Source of the DNA: Heterotrichella gracilis
Lineage: Eukaryota; Sar; Xanthophyceae; Tribonematales; Xanthonemataceae
Direction of reading: 5' to 3'
Length of the DNA stretch: 47,636 bases
NCBI GenBank assembly: GCA_032358255.1
Contig: JAULBX010026463.1
Coordinates: 1 to 47,636, forward strand
Numbering within the stretch: the first letter of the stretch is position 1; each line of letters begins with the position of its first letter. Shown piece by piece: positions 36,401-45,777 of the stretch. The translations under genes and the position numbers were made by a program. The notes below the pieces were generated by a model. The model saw nothing but the letters and a program-made list of their open reading frames with translations. It searched no databases and had not been told where the DNA came from.

Positions 36401-39400
36401 GTCTGTACCTCCCAGGCAGAAAAAATCATCCCCACCTCCATCCCCATCCCCATCCGCAACAAGAAACGATGCCATCCGCACAACCCTTGCCTAAAATCAA
36501 AAAAATTAAAAAAAGCACGCTCAATTTCCTCACTTGTTCCTTGACTTCTGCACATCCCTTGCAAACAGCGGGTAGCGCTCGTGCTCCCTGCAGTCAAACA
36601 GCGCCGCATCCCCGTTCAGCTGCGCCTTGAGGCCAAGCATGCGCGCGGTCTTTCCGGTGTCCTTGCGCGCGTGCACAAACACCATGGCCTGATAACCCGC
36701 TGTCAGCGCGTCAACCACCTGCGCATTGGGTTGGATTGAATGGATTGGACTGGATTTGATTGGATTCTTGACGATTACTGTGCATCGAATTGGGCCATGC
36801 TGGCTGGCATCGACCACTTAGGCGTTGGGTTTAAATTTAATTAAACAAAATCAAATTTGGTAACGTCCAGATTAATGCCCAAACTCAAACAGAAATTGAT
36901 TGACACCATGGCCTGGTACTCGGCTGTCAGGGCGTCAACCACTGGGGGCAATTGGGTTGGATCAAGGTGAATTGGGATGGATCAGATAGGATTAATTGGT
37001 TGTAGTTGGGCGGTTTTAGTTGCTGTTAATTGGGGCGCTTTTGGGAAATGTCCATTCAGAATTGCCCTCAGAATCTTGCCTCCACAAACATCCCCACCTT
37101 TTCGTAACAGATGTCGTCTCGCTTGTTGTTTGCCGCCATCATCCCCTTCTCACTCACCCCCACAAACTGCATGTACAGCGGCACGGGGCGGTAGGAGGCG
37201 TCAAAGTAGAACAGGCCCGTGTCGTGGTTCACCCCCAGGAATGTAGCCACATCCTTGTAGTTTGGCAGGGTGGCGGACAGGCCCACGATGCGGATCATGC
37301 TCTGGCTGGCCTCCACCTGGTAGGGAAAGAGCGCGAATTAGGGCCTGCCGGTTGCTGTAATTAGGGTTTAGGGTTTGAGGATTAGGGTATCCTTTTTGTT
37401 TTTGGCTATGGCTTTGGCTGTCCTCCCCCTGGAAGGATGGTAGAGGCAGATGGTGAGTGTTGTCAGGGTTTGTATTTTTGCATTATTAGGGTCTTTGTTG
37501 GATGCATGGTTCGTTGCAGGTCAGGCTTTGTGGCACGGGCTTCCTGGTTGTGATGGATAGACTTCTTAAAGTCGTTGTGGTGCTGTTGCCGCATTTGTCA
37601 ACCAGGGTTTACGCCACCCACCTGTCGCAGCGTGCGCGCAATGATGACCTCGACCACCGCCCCCCGATCATCGTTCAGCAGGTGCACCCCATCAATGATC
37701 AGTAGCTTTACAAACCAATGCCCAAAGTGAATGGCCATGCACGCCCCCATGAGGTGGGAGGAGCACAATCCACCAGGTTTCCCCATTCAACCCCCCCATA
37801 TGCATCCACCCACCACCCTTCTGCCCCCTACCTGCCGCAGCGTGCGCGCAATGATGACCTCAATCACTGCCCCCCTGTCATCGTTCAGCAGGTGCACCTC
37901 ATCTGTGGTGGTTATAATTTGGATGCATGATTTGTTGCAGGTCACGATTTGTGGCGAGGGCTTTCTGGCTGAGATAGGTAGACACTTATGTTGATGTGAC
38001 AGAGATAAGGGTTCACGCCACCCACCTGCCGCAGCGTGCGCGCAATGATGACCTCAATCACCGCCCCCCTGTCGTCGTTCAGCAGGTGCACCTCATCAAT
38101 GATCAGCAGCTTGACAAGCCCAGCAACACTGACGTCGCTCCCCTTGCGGGTAATCACATCCCACTTCTCCGGGGTGGTGACGATCATCTGGGTCTCAGAC
38201 ATCTCCTTCTTGGTGGGCTGCATGTCCCCGGTCACCTCGCGCACAGACAGGCCTGGGGAGGGGGAGGGTTTCAGGGGTTGTAAGTAAGTAAGTAAGTAAG
38301 TAAGTATTTTGCTTTCCAGCTTTGAAGCCAGGTTAGCATGTCTGGGTATGCCTCACCCCAGTCCTAGAGCCAAGGCTTACCTGACATTGTTTCGAGTGTG
38401 GCAGATGGTGGCCAACCAGTCGTGCCGCTTACCGCACTTTCGTGCTCCCCATTTTATTCCGTCGCAAAGTTCAGGGGTTGTGATATGTGATTATTAGGGT
38501 TTTGTAGGGTTTAAGGGTTTGGGGTGATCCCGTCCCACTTGTCGGGGTGTGCTGACAATCATCTGGGTTTCAGACACCTCCTTCTTGCTGATCTGCATGT
38601 CCCCGGTCACCTCGCGCACAGACAGGCCTTGAAGGGGGAGGGTTTGGACCTTTATAGATGTAGTAAATCAAGGGTTTTGGAGGGTGTAGGGTGTACAACT
38701 GGCTGCCCACTTCTAGGAGTGCACAGCAGGCATGATTACAATCATCTGGGTCCACTGACTATCTGGGTCACTGGGAGGTGGCCACGGTGCCTCGTGAGAG
38801 CTAGGGATTACAACAGGCAGAGTTTTAATGGTTTAAAATAGTAGGTTTGAGGGTGGCATGGCAGGCCGCATGACCTCCAAACCCTCTTAAAAACCCTCCC
38901 CAAAACCCCCTTCAAATTCATCATCAAAGCCCTCTTCAAAACCCTCCCAAAACCCTACCCAGCGGCGCCAGCCTGCGTGAAAAGCTTGCCGTGACCTCCG
39001 CCGCCAGCGCTTTCATGGGCACCACATACACCACCCATGAACCCTGACCCCTTATCCAAACCCTACAAAATCAACGCCCCAAGGCCTCCAAACCTCTTCA
39101 AAACCCTCCCCAAAACCCTCCTCAAACCTTACCCAGCGGCGCCAGCCTGCGTGAAAAGCTAGCCGTGACCTCCGCCGCCAGCGCCTTCATGGGCGCCACG
39201 TACACCACCATGAACTCCTGCTTCTGGATCACGCCGTGGCGCATGTGGCGGCCCACCTCGCGCAGCACCGCGATCATGGCGATGTTGGTCTTGCCGGCGC
39301 CGGTTGGGGCGCACACCTGCGGGGAACGTTCAGGGCTAATGTAGCAGAATTAGAAAGAAACAGTTGTTGCTAAATATAATTTTATACTCAAATATGGTCG

Positions 39401-42400
39401 GGCGCACACTGCAGGGGGATTGATGACTGTTGACAATGTTTCTTTGCCGATATGGCAGTCATAGTAATGTTGTTTGCCTAAACGCTAAAGCACGTCAAAC
39501 TCTACAACATACATTCCATGGACCTCTAATGACCGCGGTATGTATGACAGTGCCCAATGATTGAATTTAATGCATTGACGGTCATGGCAACACTGGTCTT
39601 TGACGCTGATCGAAGGGCACTATTGCGGGGGATGTCACAAGGATTTTATGCATGCCCGTGTTTCTACAATCATTTGTTTTTATGCAGACTTTTAGTAATG
39701 GCGATGTTGGTCTTGCCAGCTCAGGACCCTTCCAATCCACTCACCAGCAAGTTCTCGTTGCTGTTGAAGCCCGTGCTGTAGATCCGCGACTGGATCCTGT
39801 TGAGGGTTTTGTAGCCCTCGAATGCCAGCTGACACCACTCCTCCATCTCGCTGATTTCCACCAGGTGCTCACCAGGGGGGGGCGCGGAGGGGAGGACCGC
39901 GGGCACCCGCACCTCCTCATACCCCTTGAAATTCCTGGAAAAGGAACGAGAGGGCATTTTTGGAAAAGCAGGAACTTTGTGACATTTCCTTTCCACCGGT
40001 GCCACTTGTCAGTATTTCCATAAAGGTTCCATTAAAGCTTGTAATGGCACAGGAATGTAATGTGTGCAGCAGGTCAACCATAAGATTGCAAGCATGTCCT
40101 TAAGGAGTGCACATGGATACAGCCAAAAGGAGGGCTTGAGCCCTTATGATTGCAAGGTTATGCAAAATTTGACTCACTTGCGAGTAGTTCCCTTAGGCAG
40201 CATTTTTGCAGGGCCCGAACCATCGCCCAGCTCGAATTCAGTCCCATCGGCATACAACAGGTTGGGGTTGAGGGCCGCAGTCTCGCGCATGATCTGCGCG
40301 ATGGGATTAGGGCTTGGTTAGGGTATGCGATAGGGTGTGGGAGGGTTTGACTAGGGTTTGGTCAGGCTTGCCCCCCCACCTCCTCCCCGGGAGTGCATCT
40401 AGCCCATACTGTGACAGCAATGACAAATCAGCGCCCCAAAAGCCTCTTATCCAAACACTGCACTCTAGTACACTACCACACTTGCATCGGCCACACCTGG
40501 CGCTACCCTCTTCCCCACCCAACACCCCTCCCCCCGCACCCCGCCCACCCACCTCCTCCTCCACCAGCGCATCCAGCCCATGCAGTGACAGCCAATCCAG
40601 GTCAGGATCCCCTCCCTTGCCGCGACGCTTGTCGCGCCGCTCGGCCTTTTCCGCGAGCTTCTGCTTGGCACTGGTGACGCTCACCCCCTGGCCCAGCACG
40701 GGGAAGGACCCGGCGGGGCCGCCCTGGGAGTCGCGCAGCTCGCCCACCACTGCAGGGGAGTAGGGGGAAGGTTGAAGGGCCAGGAAAGAGGAGAGAGGCT
40801 GTCAAATATTTAAAAAACATTCTCCCGCTGTAATGTTACTAACCAGCAACAACAACAGCTGATTTAACAGGGTTCTGCCAGCGTTTTCAGAGCGTTCTCC
40901 CCCACTCACTCTGCCGAATGTTTGCCGCCACCGACTTGCGCTGCTCCACCAGCTCCTGGATGTGCTCAAAGGCGCCATCACCCATCAGGTCAAGCAGCTG
41001 CATGGCGGTTTCATCTGCGGAGGCCGAGGTGAGCACCGCCCGAGTCACCGCCAGCGCTAGGGATGGGTCCTCTGATGCGCCGGCGGTGGCGCACCACTCC
41101 CGCAGCCAGCGGGCGCCGAACTGGGGGTGGGGGATATGTGGGGTGTGTCATGCGAGCAGATTTGTAACAAAGTAGGTTTCAACTGTAAGGCTGAGGTTAA
41201 CACGTACAAATTGTGAGCCGCCATCCTTTTGGAATCCCAAATCCACCCAACAAGTAGTTTAACACTGAAAACATCTCGTCAGGTAGAATTATAAGGATCA
41301 CGAAACCTTTTGGATGTGCACCGGTATATATCACTATATAATTTGATTATGATATTCGAAGAATTGTGGGTTGTACCCATGATACTACATTCACATGCAC
41401 CCTCCCTGCATGCTGAACTCCACCCCATCATCGGCCGAATCCTTCCCCCTCAACTCACGCCTTGGGGCCCAAAAGCAAACGCCCTTCATCCTCCCCCGTC
41501 ATCATCCCCCCTCCTGCCCCCCATATCCATCCCACCCACCCCCACCTTTTTGGACAGCGCAGGCCCCTTTGGCGCCAGCTCATCATCGTCCATCACCACC
41601 AGCTCAGCAGCAGCCCTGGCACCGCCATTGGCAGGGGGTGGCTCAGCAGCCATGCCCCGCGCAAGCATGGAGGAGATGCTGGAGGTGGTGCTGGTGGCGC
41701 CGCCGCTGGCCCTGCACAACGGGCGAGGGGTTGTTCATCTGTCATGTTTAGTTATTTGTTAGTTTATTTTTGTGGCGCCAAAGGTTTATAGTACAAACAC
41801 CCCTGCCAACATCCTATACACCACCATGGCGTTACATGGCCATCAAACACTGCCTTGCAGGGGAATTGTTTAGGGGTTAGGGTTGGTGGTTTAGGGTACT
41901 TGCTCCCCATGTGCCACCGTTCCCCCACTCCCCTCCCCTCACCCCCTACCGCACCTGCGAATCACCTCCCCCGCCTGCGAGGGGCTCAATTCGCAAAACT
42001 GCAGCACGGCGTCGGTCCCAGGGGGCGGCGCCAGGGGGCGCCAGTCCACGTCAGCACCAAACTCACGTGCCATCCTGCCACCTGGCACACCCTGCTTGTG
42101 GGCCCCCGCGGGGGTGGGGGCGGTCCCCAGCTTGGTCTGCCACTCCTGTAGGAAGGGAGCGTGTGGGGGGGGAAAAAACCCTAGCGCACATGCCCCAAAA
42201 TCCTAAATGTGTGGTGCCTCGGGAGTGGCATACCAAGGGAGAGAATTACCCCTGGCTAGCGTCCATGCGCTGTGATGTTTGTACTCCCCCCAGCCCCCAC
42301 CCCCACCCGCCCATAAACACCCACCCACCCACACTCACACACCTTGAGTTTGCGGTACACTTGTGCCATGTGGTGGGCCATGTGGTCATCCACCCCGCCA

Positions 42401-43781
42401 AAGATGTTGCCCAGCGCCTGCCTGCAGGTGGCGCAACAAATGCATCGTGGGTAGCAGTACTAGGGATCATGTGAATGTCATTTTTACAACCCCGCCACAT
42501 GACTCCTGTGGTTACACTATGTAAATTTGCAACCTTGAGGACGATGCCGACTACAATTAATTATGTTTCTGTACCTAACGGGTATTTTCATAAACCATTT
42601 GATGTTTTGGAACTGCATCGTTGGATAATATGGCAGAGATACCCCCTTTTATGGAGTTTTTTGGCAAGAAAACGTTTGATTGGTTGCAATTCTTTCCTGT
42701 TGACGTGGCGCCCTTGTTTTGTGGCCAATGAGATCCACGTGTTTGCACCCACCACATGTCTACCCCCACCGTATGCTTGCATCTTCAGCACAGCAGATGC
42801 ACCCCCCACCCACCCACCCCGCTCCACCAACCCCCACATGGCTGTCGCATGTGCCCCACCACCCCTCACCCCCCCTCCTCCACCACCCCACCATTAATTA
42901 CCCACCTGGCAGCCGCATTCGCCCCCCCTCCTCTCCCGCGCTGCCCACCCTGTGCCGATTTGGCCGCCTCCAGTGCCTGCCATGCCGCATGAGCATACTC
43001 CCCGACATCCCCGGGAGTGGCCTCGCCCCCCAGCATTTGTGACACCCCCTTCACAAATTGGTCATATTGCTCCCTTGCCCCCCTGGGGGCCTTGGCCAGG
43101 CTGCCAAACAGGGCGGTGACCAGTGGGGACTGGGATGTGGAGCGATCCTGGGATTTGGGGCAACGGGCAATACATTGAAGTGGAGCGTTGATCATGCCAT
43201 CGTGGGACAAACCCACACCATCTCCCCATACACCTGCCATGCAACCCCAGTTTTTAAGAAATTCTCGGTCGAACGCTCTTTTGGCCCCCACACTGACAAA
43301 AACACACACACCTTATCCGTACCAGCACCATCTTCCCACTAATTGTGGTTCCCCGCCACCCACCACCACCACCACCACCACCACTCCAGCCCCCTGAACC
43401 ACCCGCCCCATACATCTACTCCACCCTGTTACCCTCCATGCTCCCCATGCATCAATATGAACCATTTTGCGGCCTCTTGATGGCCCAAGCGCCATCTTGG
43501 AACCCTCCCCAATCCCCTTCAGACGCTTGCTCAGCCCGTATATTTTGCAGAAAGCACCAAAATAGCTTTACCCATATCATGATGCGCCCTAACCCCCCCC
43601 ACACCCCGCCACCCGCAACACCACCGGAATCAGCCCCACCCCGCACCTGCTCCGCCCTGTGCTTTTCCCTGCTCTGCGCCAGCGCCCCCCTCCGCTGCAT
43701 GCGCTGCGCATCTGGGTCGTGTGGGGGGCCGGGGGTTGCAAGCAGGGCACGCACCGCCTGGGTGAAGCGAGGGGGCTGCAT
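24469..43781 (-). CDS. ASCC3: ASCC3/Slh1/DExH14 tandem Ski2-like RNA helicase
   Basis: Helicase of the ASC-1/RQT complex, which splits collided ribosomes and aids alkylation repair. 37 exons (right to left): 43781-43647, 43147-42906, 42421-42343, 42145-41955, 41711-41546, 41120-40910, 40749-40553, 40293-40178, 39934-39745, 39316-39133, 38252-38026, 37316-37098, 36718-36534, 36273-36056, 35839-35651, 35217-35082, 34884-34704, 34341-34183, 33965-33819, 33554-33429, 33201-33031, 32683-32508, 32153-31961, 31531-31409, 31163-31039, 30733-30457, 30215-29928, 29562-29452, 29259-29165, 28704-28533, 28249-28052, 27694-27548, 27206-27126, 26786-26634, 26248-26000, 25366-25142, 24849-24469. All phases agree; 2220 aa (human about 2200). 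Cassette 1: [35 protein letters not shown]. Cassette 2: [35 protein letters not shown]. Each is followed by a Sec63 unit. ASCC3-type, not Brr2, by [16 protein letters not shown] and [15 protein letters not shown]. Confidence 0.97.
28787..28855 (-). repeat. ghost copy of ASCC3 exon 30 start and intron
   Basis: Tandem copy, about 105 bp away, of 28682-28755, which holds the last coding bases next to the acceptor (CTACGTCGACTTCCC) plus the intron. The copy retains an acceptor-like CAG. A third, more decayed copy lies at 28885-28935. Confidence 0.8.
29759..29880 (-). repeat. two ghost copies of ASCC3 exon 27 end
   Basis: At 29834-29880 a copy of the segment encoding ELEDALATV with its donor region is well preserved (GCATCCTCCAGCTCCTCG on the plus strand). 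At 29759-29800 a more decayed copy reads GCGCATCCCCCAGCCCCTC. The real exon end is at 29928-29965. The three lie in direct orientation about 75-95 bp apart. Confidence 0.78.
31612..31645 (-). repeat. short ghost of ASCC3 exon 24 start
   Basis: The plus-strand stretch GTACAGGGTGAAGATGGCCTG at 31619-31639 repeats GTACAGGGTGAAGAAGGCCTG at the acceptor edge of exon 24 (31513-31533). It differs at one base and is followed by different intron DNA. Confidence 0.7.
32190..32265 (-). repeat. ghost copy of ASCC3 exon 23 start
   Basis: Copy of 32085-32160 including the acceptor edge. The translated stretch of both reads close to [13 protein letters not shown] (ghost: [20 protein letters not shown]). 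The ghost keeps an open frame through the exon part and retains the ATCCTGCAA/ACCCTGCAA acceptor sequence. Confidence 0.85.
32828..32905 (-). repeat. ghost copy of ASCC3 exon 21 end
   Basis: Copy of 33038-33115, the part encoding [18 protein letters not shown]. The ghost reads [18 protein letters not shown] on the minus strand. It is open over this stretch and similar at protein level, though the donor is lost. Confidence 0.85.
33595..33665 (-). repeat. ghost copy of ASCC3 exon 20 start
   Basis: The plus strand shows CAGCTCAAGGGAGTTGGCAATCTGCACAG at about 33623-33651. It matches CAGCTCAAGGGACTTGGCAATCTGCAAGG at the exon 20 acceptor edge (33535-33563). The weaker match extends leftward into the exon body. 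The copy keeps the acceptor and reads IANSLELP in frame. Confidence 0.82.
34035..34070 (-). repeat. ghost copy of ASCC3 exon 19 start
   Basis: The plus-strand GCTCGGGAGACGAAAGCCTGCGGGGTGG copies GCGCGGGAGATGAAGGCCTGCAGGGTGG at the exon 19 acceptor edge (33949-33976). It keeps CAG-type acceptor sequence and an open reading AFVSRA for the copied codons. Confidence 0.78.
34413..34600 (-). repeat. three ghost copies of ASCC3 exon 18 start
   Basis: The real exon start (34341 leftward) reads [11 protein letters not shown]. Copy 1 (34413-34460) reads [11 protein letters not shown] after an intact TTGCAG. Copy 2 (34501-34545) reads [11 protein letters not shown] after CCGCAG, with six synonymous codon changes and one V/I change in eleven codons. 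Copy 3 (34573-34600) is short and decayed. The array is direct and spaced 80-110 bp. Each of the first two could act as an alternative acceptor. Confidence 0.88.
35455..35522 (-). repeat. ghost copy of ASCC3 exon 15 end
   Basis: Copy of 35648-35718 with the CTGGGTGAGT donor conserved. It encodes [22 protein letters not shown] against the real [22 protein letters not shown]. Several differences are silent (for example GAG/GAT-type third-base changes). An in-frame stop lies upstream of the copied part. Confidence 0.87.
36900..36948 (-). repeat. ghost copy of ASCC3 exon 13 start
   Basis: The plus-strand CACCATGGCCTGGTACTCGGCTGTCAGGGCGTCAACCACTGGG copies 36680-36721. The frame [13 protein letters not shown] is kept, against the real [13 protein letters not shown]. 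The acceptor CAG is replaced by CAGTGG-type sequence. Confidence 0.83.
37609..37715 (-). repeat. ghost copy of ASCC3 exon 11 end, DGVH variant
   Basis: Second copy of the exon encoding helicase motif II. It reads [16 protein letters not shown] then [15 protein letters not shown] with the GTGGGTGG donor intact. Motif II DEVH has become DGVH, which would abolish ATP hydrolysis if included. Most of the other differences from exon 11 are third-base silent changes. Confidence 0.9.
37818..37913 (-). repeat. ghost copy of ASCC3 exon 11 end, DEVH retained
   Basis: Third copy: [18 protein letters not shown] then ARTLRQ with donor, identical in amino acids to the real exon 11 (38026-38252) over the copied part and differing only by silent changes. 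Flanking intron DNA at 37905-37990 also repeats at 37495-37575, so whole blocks of about 200 and 400 bp were duplicated. Confidence 0.9.
38270..38481. repeat. 12-bp target-site duplication pair
   Basis: TTCAGGGGTTGT occurs at 38270-38281 and again at 38470-38481, exactly 200 bp apart, immediately flanking the inserted element. This is the signature of retroposition by target-primed reverse transcription or of another staggered-cut insertion. Confidence 0.75.
38282..38469 (-). mobile_element. short retroposon (SINE-like) with TTAC/CTTA tail
   Basis: 188-bp insertion in ASCC3 intron 10, flanked by a perfect 12-bp target-site duplication. On the minus strand it starts CTTTGCGACGGAATAAAATG and ends in at least six CTTA units (38308-38282), a typical SINE/LINE-mobilised simple tail. 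It has no terminal inverted repeats and no open frame. The junction CCCTGAACTTTGCGACGG is shared with the fragment at the left edge of the window, which has a tRNA-like B box further upstream. This copy may therefore be 5'-truncated. Confidence 0.65.
38524..38634 (-). repeat. ghost copy of ASCC3 exon 11 start
   Basis: Copies 38146-38256. It reads [12 protein letters not shown] then [16 protein letters not shown], and after a 1-nt indel DKWDGI. The real exon reads [25 protein letters not shown]. The copy is open up to the indel but its acceptor is degraded (CTTCAAG). Confidence 0.88.
38956..39045 (-). repeat. ghost copy of ASCC3 exon 10 end
   Basis: About 90 percent identical copy of 39131-39218, spanning [19 protein letters not shown] and the donor. 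Silent changes (TAC/TAT, AAG/AAA, GCT/GCA) exceed amino-acid changes (one A/V). A 1-nt insertion precedes the copied codons. The ACCCTC-rich intron on the 3' side is duplicated too, so the unit is about 175 bp. Confidence 0.9.
39399..39722 (-). repeat. scattered ghosts of ASCC3 exon 10 start
   Basis: Three short plus-strand matches to 39274-39320: GGGCGCACACTGCAGGGGG at 39400-39418, GGTCATGGCAACACTGGTCTT at 39580-39600, and AATGGCGATGTTGGTCTTGCCAGC at 39696-39719. They carry the Walker-A region of exon 10 in pieces. They are short, so confidence is moderate except for the last. Confidence 0.6.
40376..40426 (-). repeat. ghost copy of ASCC3 exon 7 end
   Basis: Copies 40550-40600. The minus strand reads [15 protein letters not shown] against the real [16 protein letters not shown], and both are followed by GGTGGG donor-type sequence. 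The frame is open across the copied part. Confidence 0.78.
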
Positions 43782-45059
43782 CCGGGGAGGGCACGGCGTG
43801 GGTGTGTGTGGGTGACATGTGATTGGTGTGTTGCAGTCGTGCGGAGGTACAGCGGTGTGTAAGATGTGCTGAGCTGCATCTGAGCAGGTACAGGTGCGGG
43901 TCCGGGTGCGGGTCGGGTGCGGGTGTGGGGTTTGGGTGGGGGGAGGTGGGTGGCGGTGACGGTGTGGGTGTGGATGTGGGTGGGTGGGAAAGTTGACAAG
44001 GCTGCTTCGCAGTTGGTGGTGATCGATGTGGACCGGTGTGAGCGGAGTGACAGGTGGCAGGTGGTAGGTTGCAGGAAGAGGGGATGAGCGGGGTGGACTG
44101 GCTGTTGGGTGCTTAGGCATACTAGTGCTGAAATGGCGTGACAGACCCACTTGCAGCAACAAACACGCTTCTCAACGCTGCATTAGGATGGACATCTGTA
44201 TCTAGCACAGAGGGCACTAAGCACGTAAGTGCTTGGCTTTTGTAGAGGTTTATTACCACCAGCAAAAACAGCACAGGAGCATGCACATGCATATGCGGGC
44301 ACACGAAATATTTGCAACAAGGTAGGCCGGTGCGCACAACCTTGTTCCTGCACCGGTAAAATGGTTACAAGGCACCCGTTCCTGCATACGGCGCCTTGTT
44401 GACCCTCCGTTAGTCACCCTGATGCACGCATGCATGCATAAAAGGCGCTTGCTAACTCTGCGCCCACCCACACACACACCCGGTGGTGGGTGCGTGCGGC
44501 TAGCCCTACCTCGACCGTGGCATCAGCAGCGTATACCACTCCCTGCTGCCTACCCATATCGCCCCGCTGCTGCTCCTGCCCAGCGAAGAGGTCTGCCTGC
44601 TGCTGCTGGATGCCAATGCTCGCTCGGGCCCTCTAACGCTCGAATCGTAGGAGTGCACTGCCCGTGGTCGATACCAGCTATTCACGCGCTGACCAAGAAT
44701 GGCCTTTACGTATTGGGCTTTGATAATAAAGCCTCTGCCGACGCACCTAGATTGGAACTCGCTATTTCATATTGATATGAATATCACTCGGACCACATAA
44801 GGCAGGGCCTGTAGGATTTCTGCAGTATAGGATACCTCAGCTGGTTGCTGGCAAATGGGTTTGTTGTTGGGTAGCTTTTTCTTCTCAGGGGTATCCTTGC
44901 CGTCTCACTTCCTCCTTCTATTGGCAAATAGTATTTCCATTCATGCATGCATGCATATACCCAACGTGTGTGATAACAGGCTGAGCACCTGCAGACGTGC
45001 TGCCCTTCATTTTTGAACGTCACTTAGGGCTCTGAAACAGTGTCCTTGACGGAGCAAGT
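43782..45059. promoter_or_regulatory. divergent intergenic region, ASCC3 / MYND genes
   Basis: Contains the ASCC3 promoter. A G-rich stretch at about 43890-43990 has many GGTGCGGGT/GGGTGTGGG units on the plus strand and could form G-quadruplexes. ATGC-rich microsatellites lie at 44424-44438 and 44943-44955. One coding-like segment lies at 44504-44650 (separate entry). Confidence 0.45.
44504..44650 (+). other. orphan coding-like segment
   Basis: After an acceptor-like GCGGCTAG the plus strand reads 47 codons to a TAG, starting YLDRGISSVYHSLLPTHIAP with a Leu-rich middle. The opposite strand is also fairly open, with a Gln-rich frame (IQQQQADLFAGQEQQRGD) ending at a GTAGGG donor-like site. GC content and codon bias fit an exon on either strand. 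I cannot attach it to a neighbour and do not recognise it. Confidence 0.25.
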
Positions 45060-45704
45060 ATGTCAACCGGTACTCCCCCCACCCGGCCCCTCCCATACAC
45101 AGTTGTGGTTGATGACCACCACGGGAACACTGCAGAGTTTTCCTACACAGTCCAGGTTCCGGTCAGGATGTTTGACGAGTCTTCTTTCGTTGGAGGTTCT
45201 GTCACTGCCGAGCTGGATGCCTTTGTCCAAGATGCCGTGGCAGTCCATCATGACCAGGTCATTGCCTCCCGCCCTTGGCAGTGTGCCTCCTGTGGCAAAC
45301 CCGCCACCTGTCTGCTGCACCACGCCAATTACAACAACGCCAAGGAGCCGAGCTTGATTAATGACACGAAGGCAGTCTGCCAGCTCCACAGCCAGTGCCA
45401 CCTGGACATAGTCAGAGCGGTCAAGCGGGTGGTCAGTGCGAGGAACCGCGCAGGGTCTGCCACACCGGGAACCCTGATCAGGGTCTTGGTGAAGGGTCTG
45501 TGCCCCAACTGCCGCAAGCGCGATGGGAGCCGCAAGTGCAGCGCGTGCAGGCTGGTGTACTACTGCTCCAAGGAGTGCCAGGGCAGCACTGGAAGGCGCA
45601 CAAGCAGGTGTGCAAGAAGCTGGGAAACCCTACAGGGTTTGAGCAGCAAAACCCTACATCTCACAGCCGAGGCAGCAAAATGGGCCCTACATCAAATTGA
45701 GTAA
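45060..45704 (+). CDS. MYND zinc-finger protein, frame broken inside the MYND
   Basis: Single-exon frame of 214 codons starting MSTGTPPTRPLPYTVVVDD. Residues 75-120 hold a Cys/His cluster (CASCGKPATCLLHH, CQLHSQCHLDIV) seen ahead of MYND fingers in algal proteins. The MYND finger starts CPNCRKRDGSRKCSACRLVYYCSKECQ. The expected continuation, HWKAHKQVCKKLG, is present but in another frame: one base appears missing at about 45580-45590 between CAG and CAGCACTGG, and the annotated frame runs on as GSTGRRTSRC. The decayed copy at 46082-46154 keeps the expected spacing there. Either the gene is a recent pseudogene, or the product ends in a truncated finger, or the base is a sequencing error. Function unknown; MYND domains mediate protein contacts. 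Confidence 0.72.
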   Translation: MSTGTPPTRPLPYTVVVDDHHGNTAEFSYTVQVPVRMFDESSFVGGSVTAELDAFVQDAVAVHHDQVIASRPWQCASCGKPATCLLHHANYNNAKEPSLINDTKAVCQLHSQCHLDIVRAVKRVVSARNRAGSATPGTLIRVLVKGLCPNCRKRDGSRKCSACRLVYYCSKECQGSTGRRTSRCARSWETLQGLSSKTLHLTAEAAKWALHQIE

Positions 45705-45777
45705 GGCTCAACGCCAACCCTGGACGTCCATTGCAAGGGTTAGGGCCGTAAAATTAAAACAGTTTAAAAATACTCAG

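Noticed and set aside
43365..43390. CACCAC repeat, other C-rich tracts and ATGCATGC runs as functional sites
   Set aside because: Ordinary simple-sequence DNA; no evidence of function.
24469..43781. Brr2 (SNRNP200) as identity of the large helicase
   Set aside because: Both have two Ski2-like cassettes with Sec63 units, but the linker and C-terminal blocks ([51 protein letters not shown]) and the N-terminus [14 protein letters not shown] fit ASCC3/DExH14.
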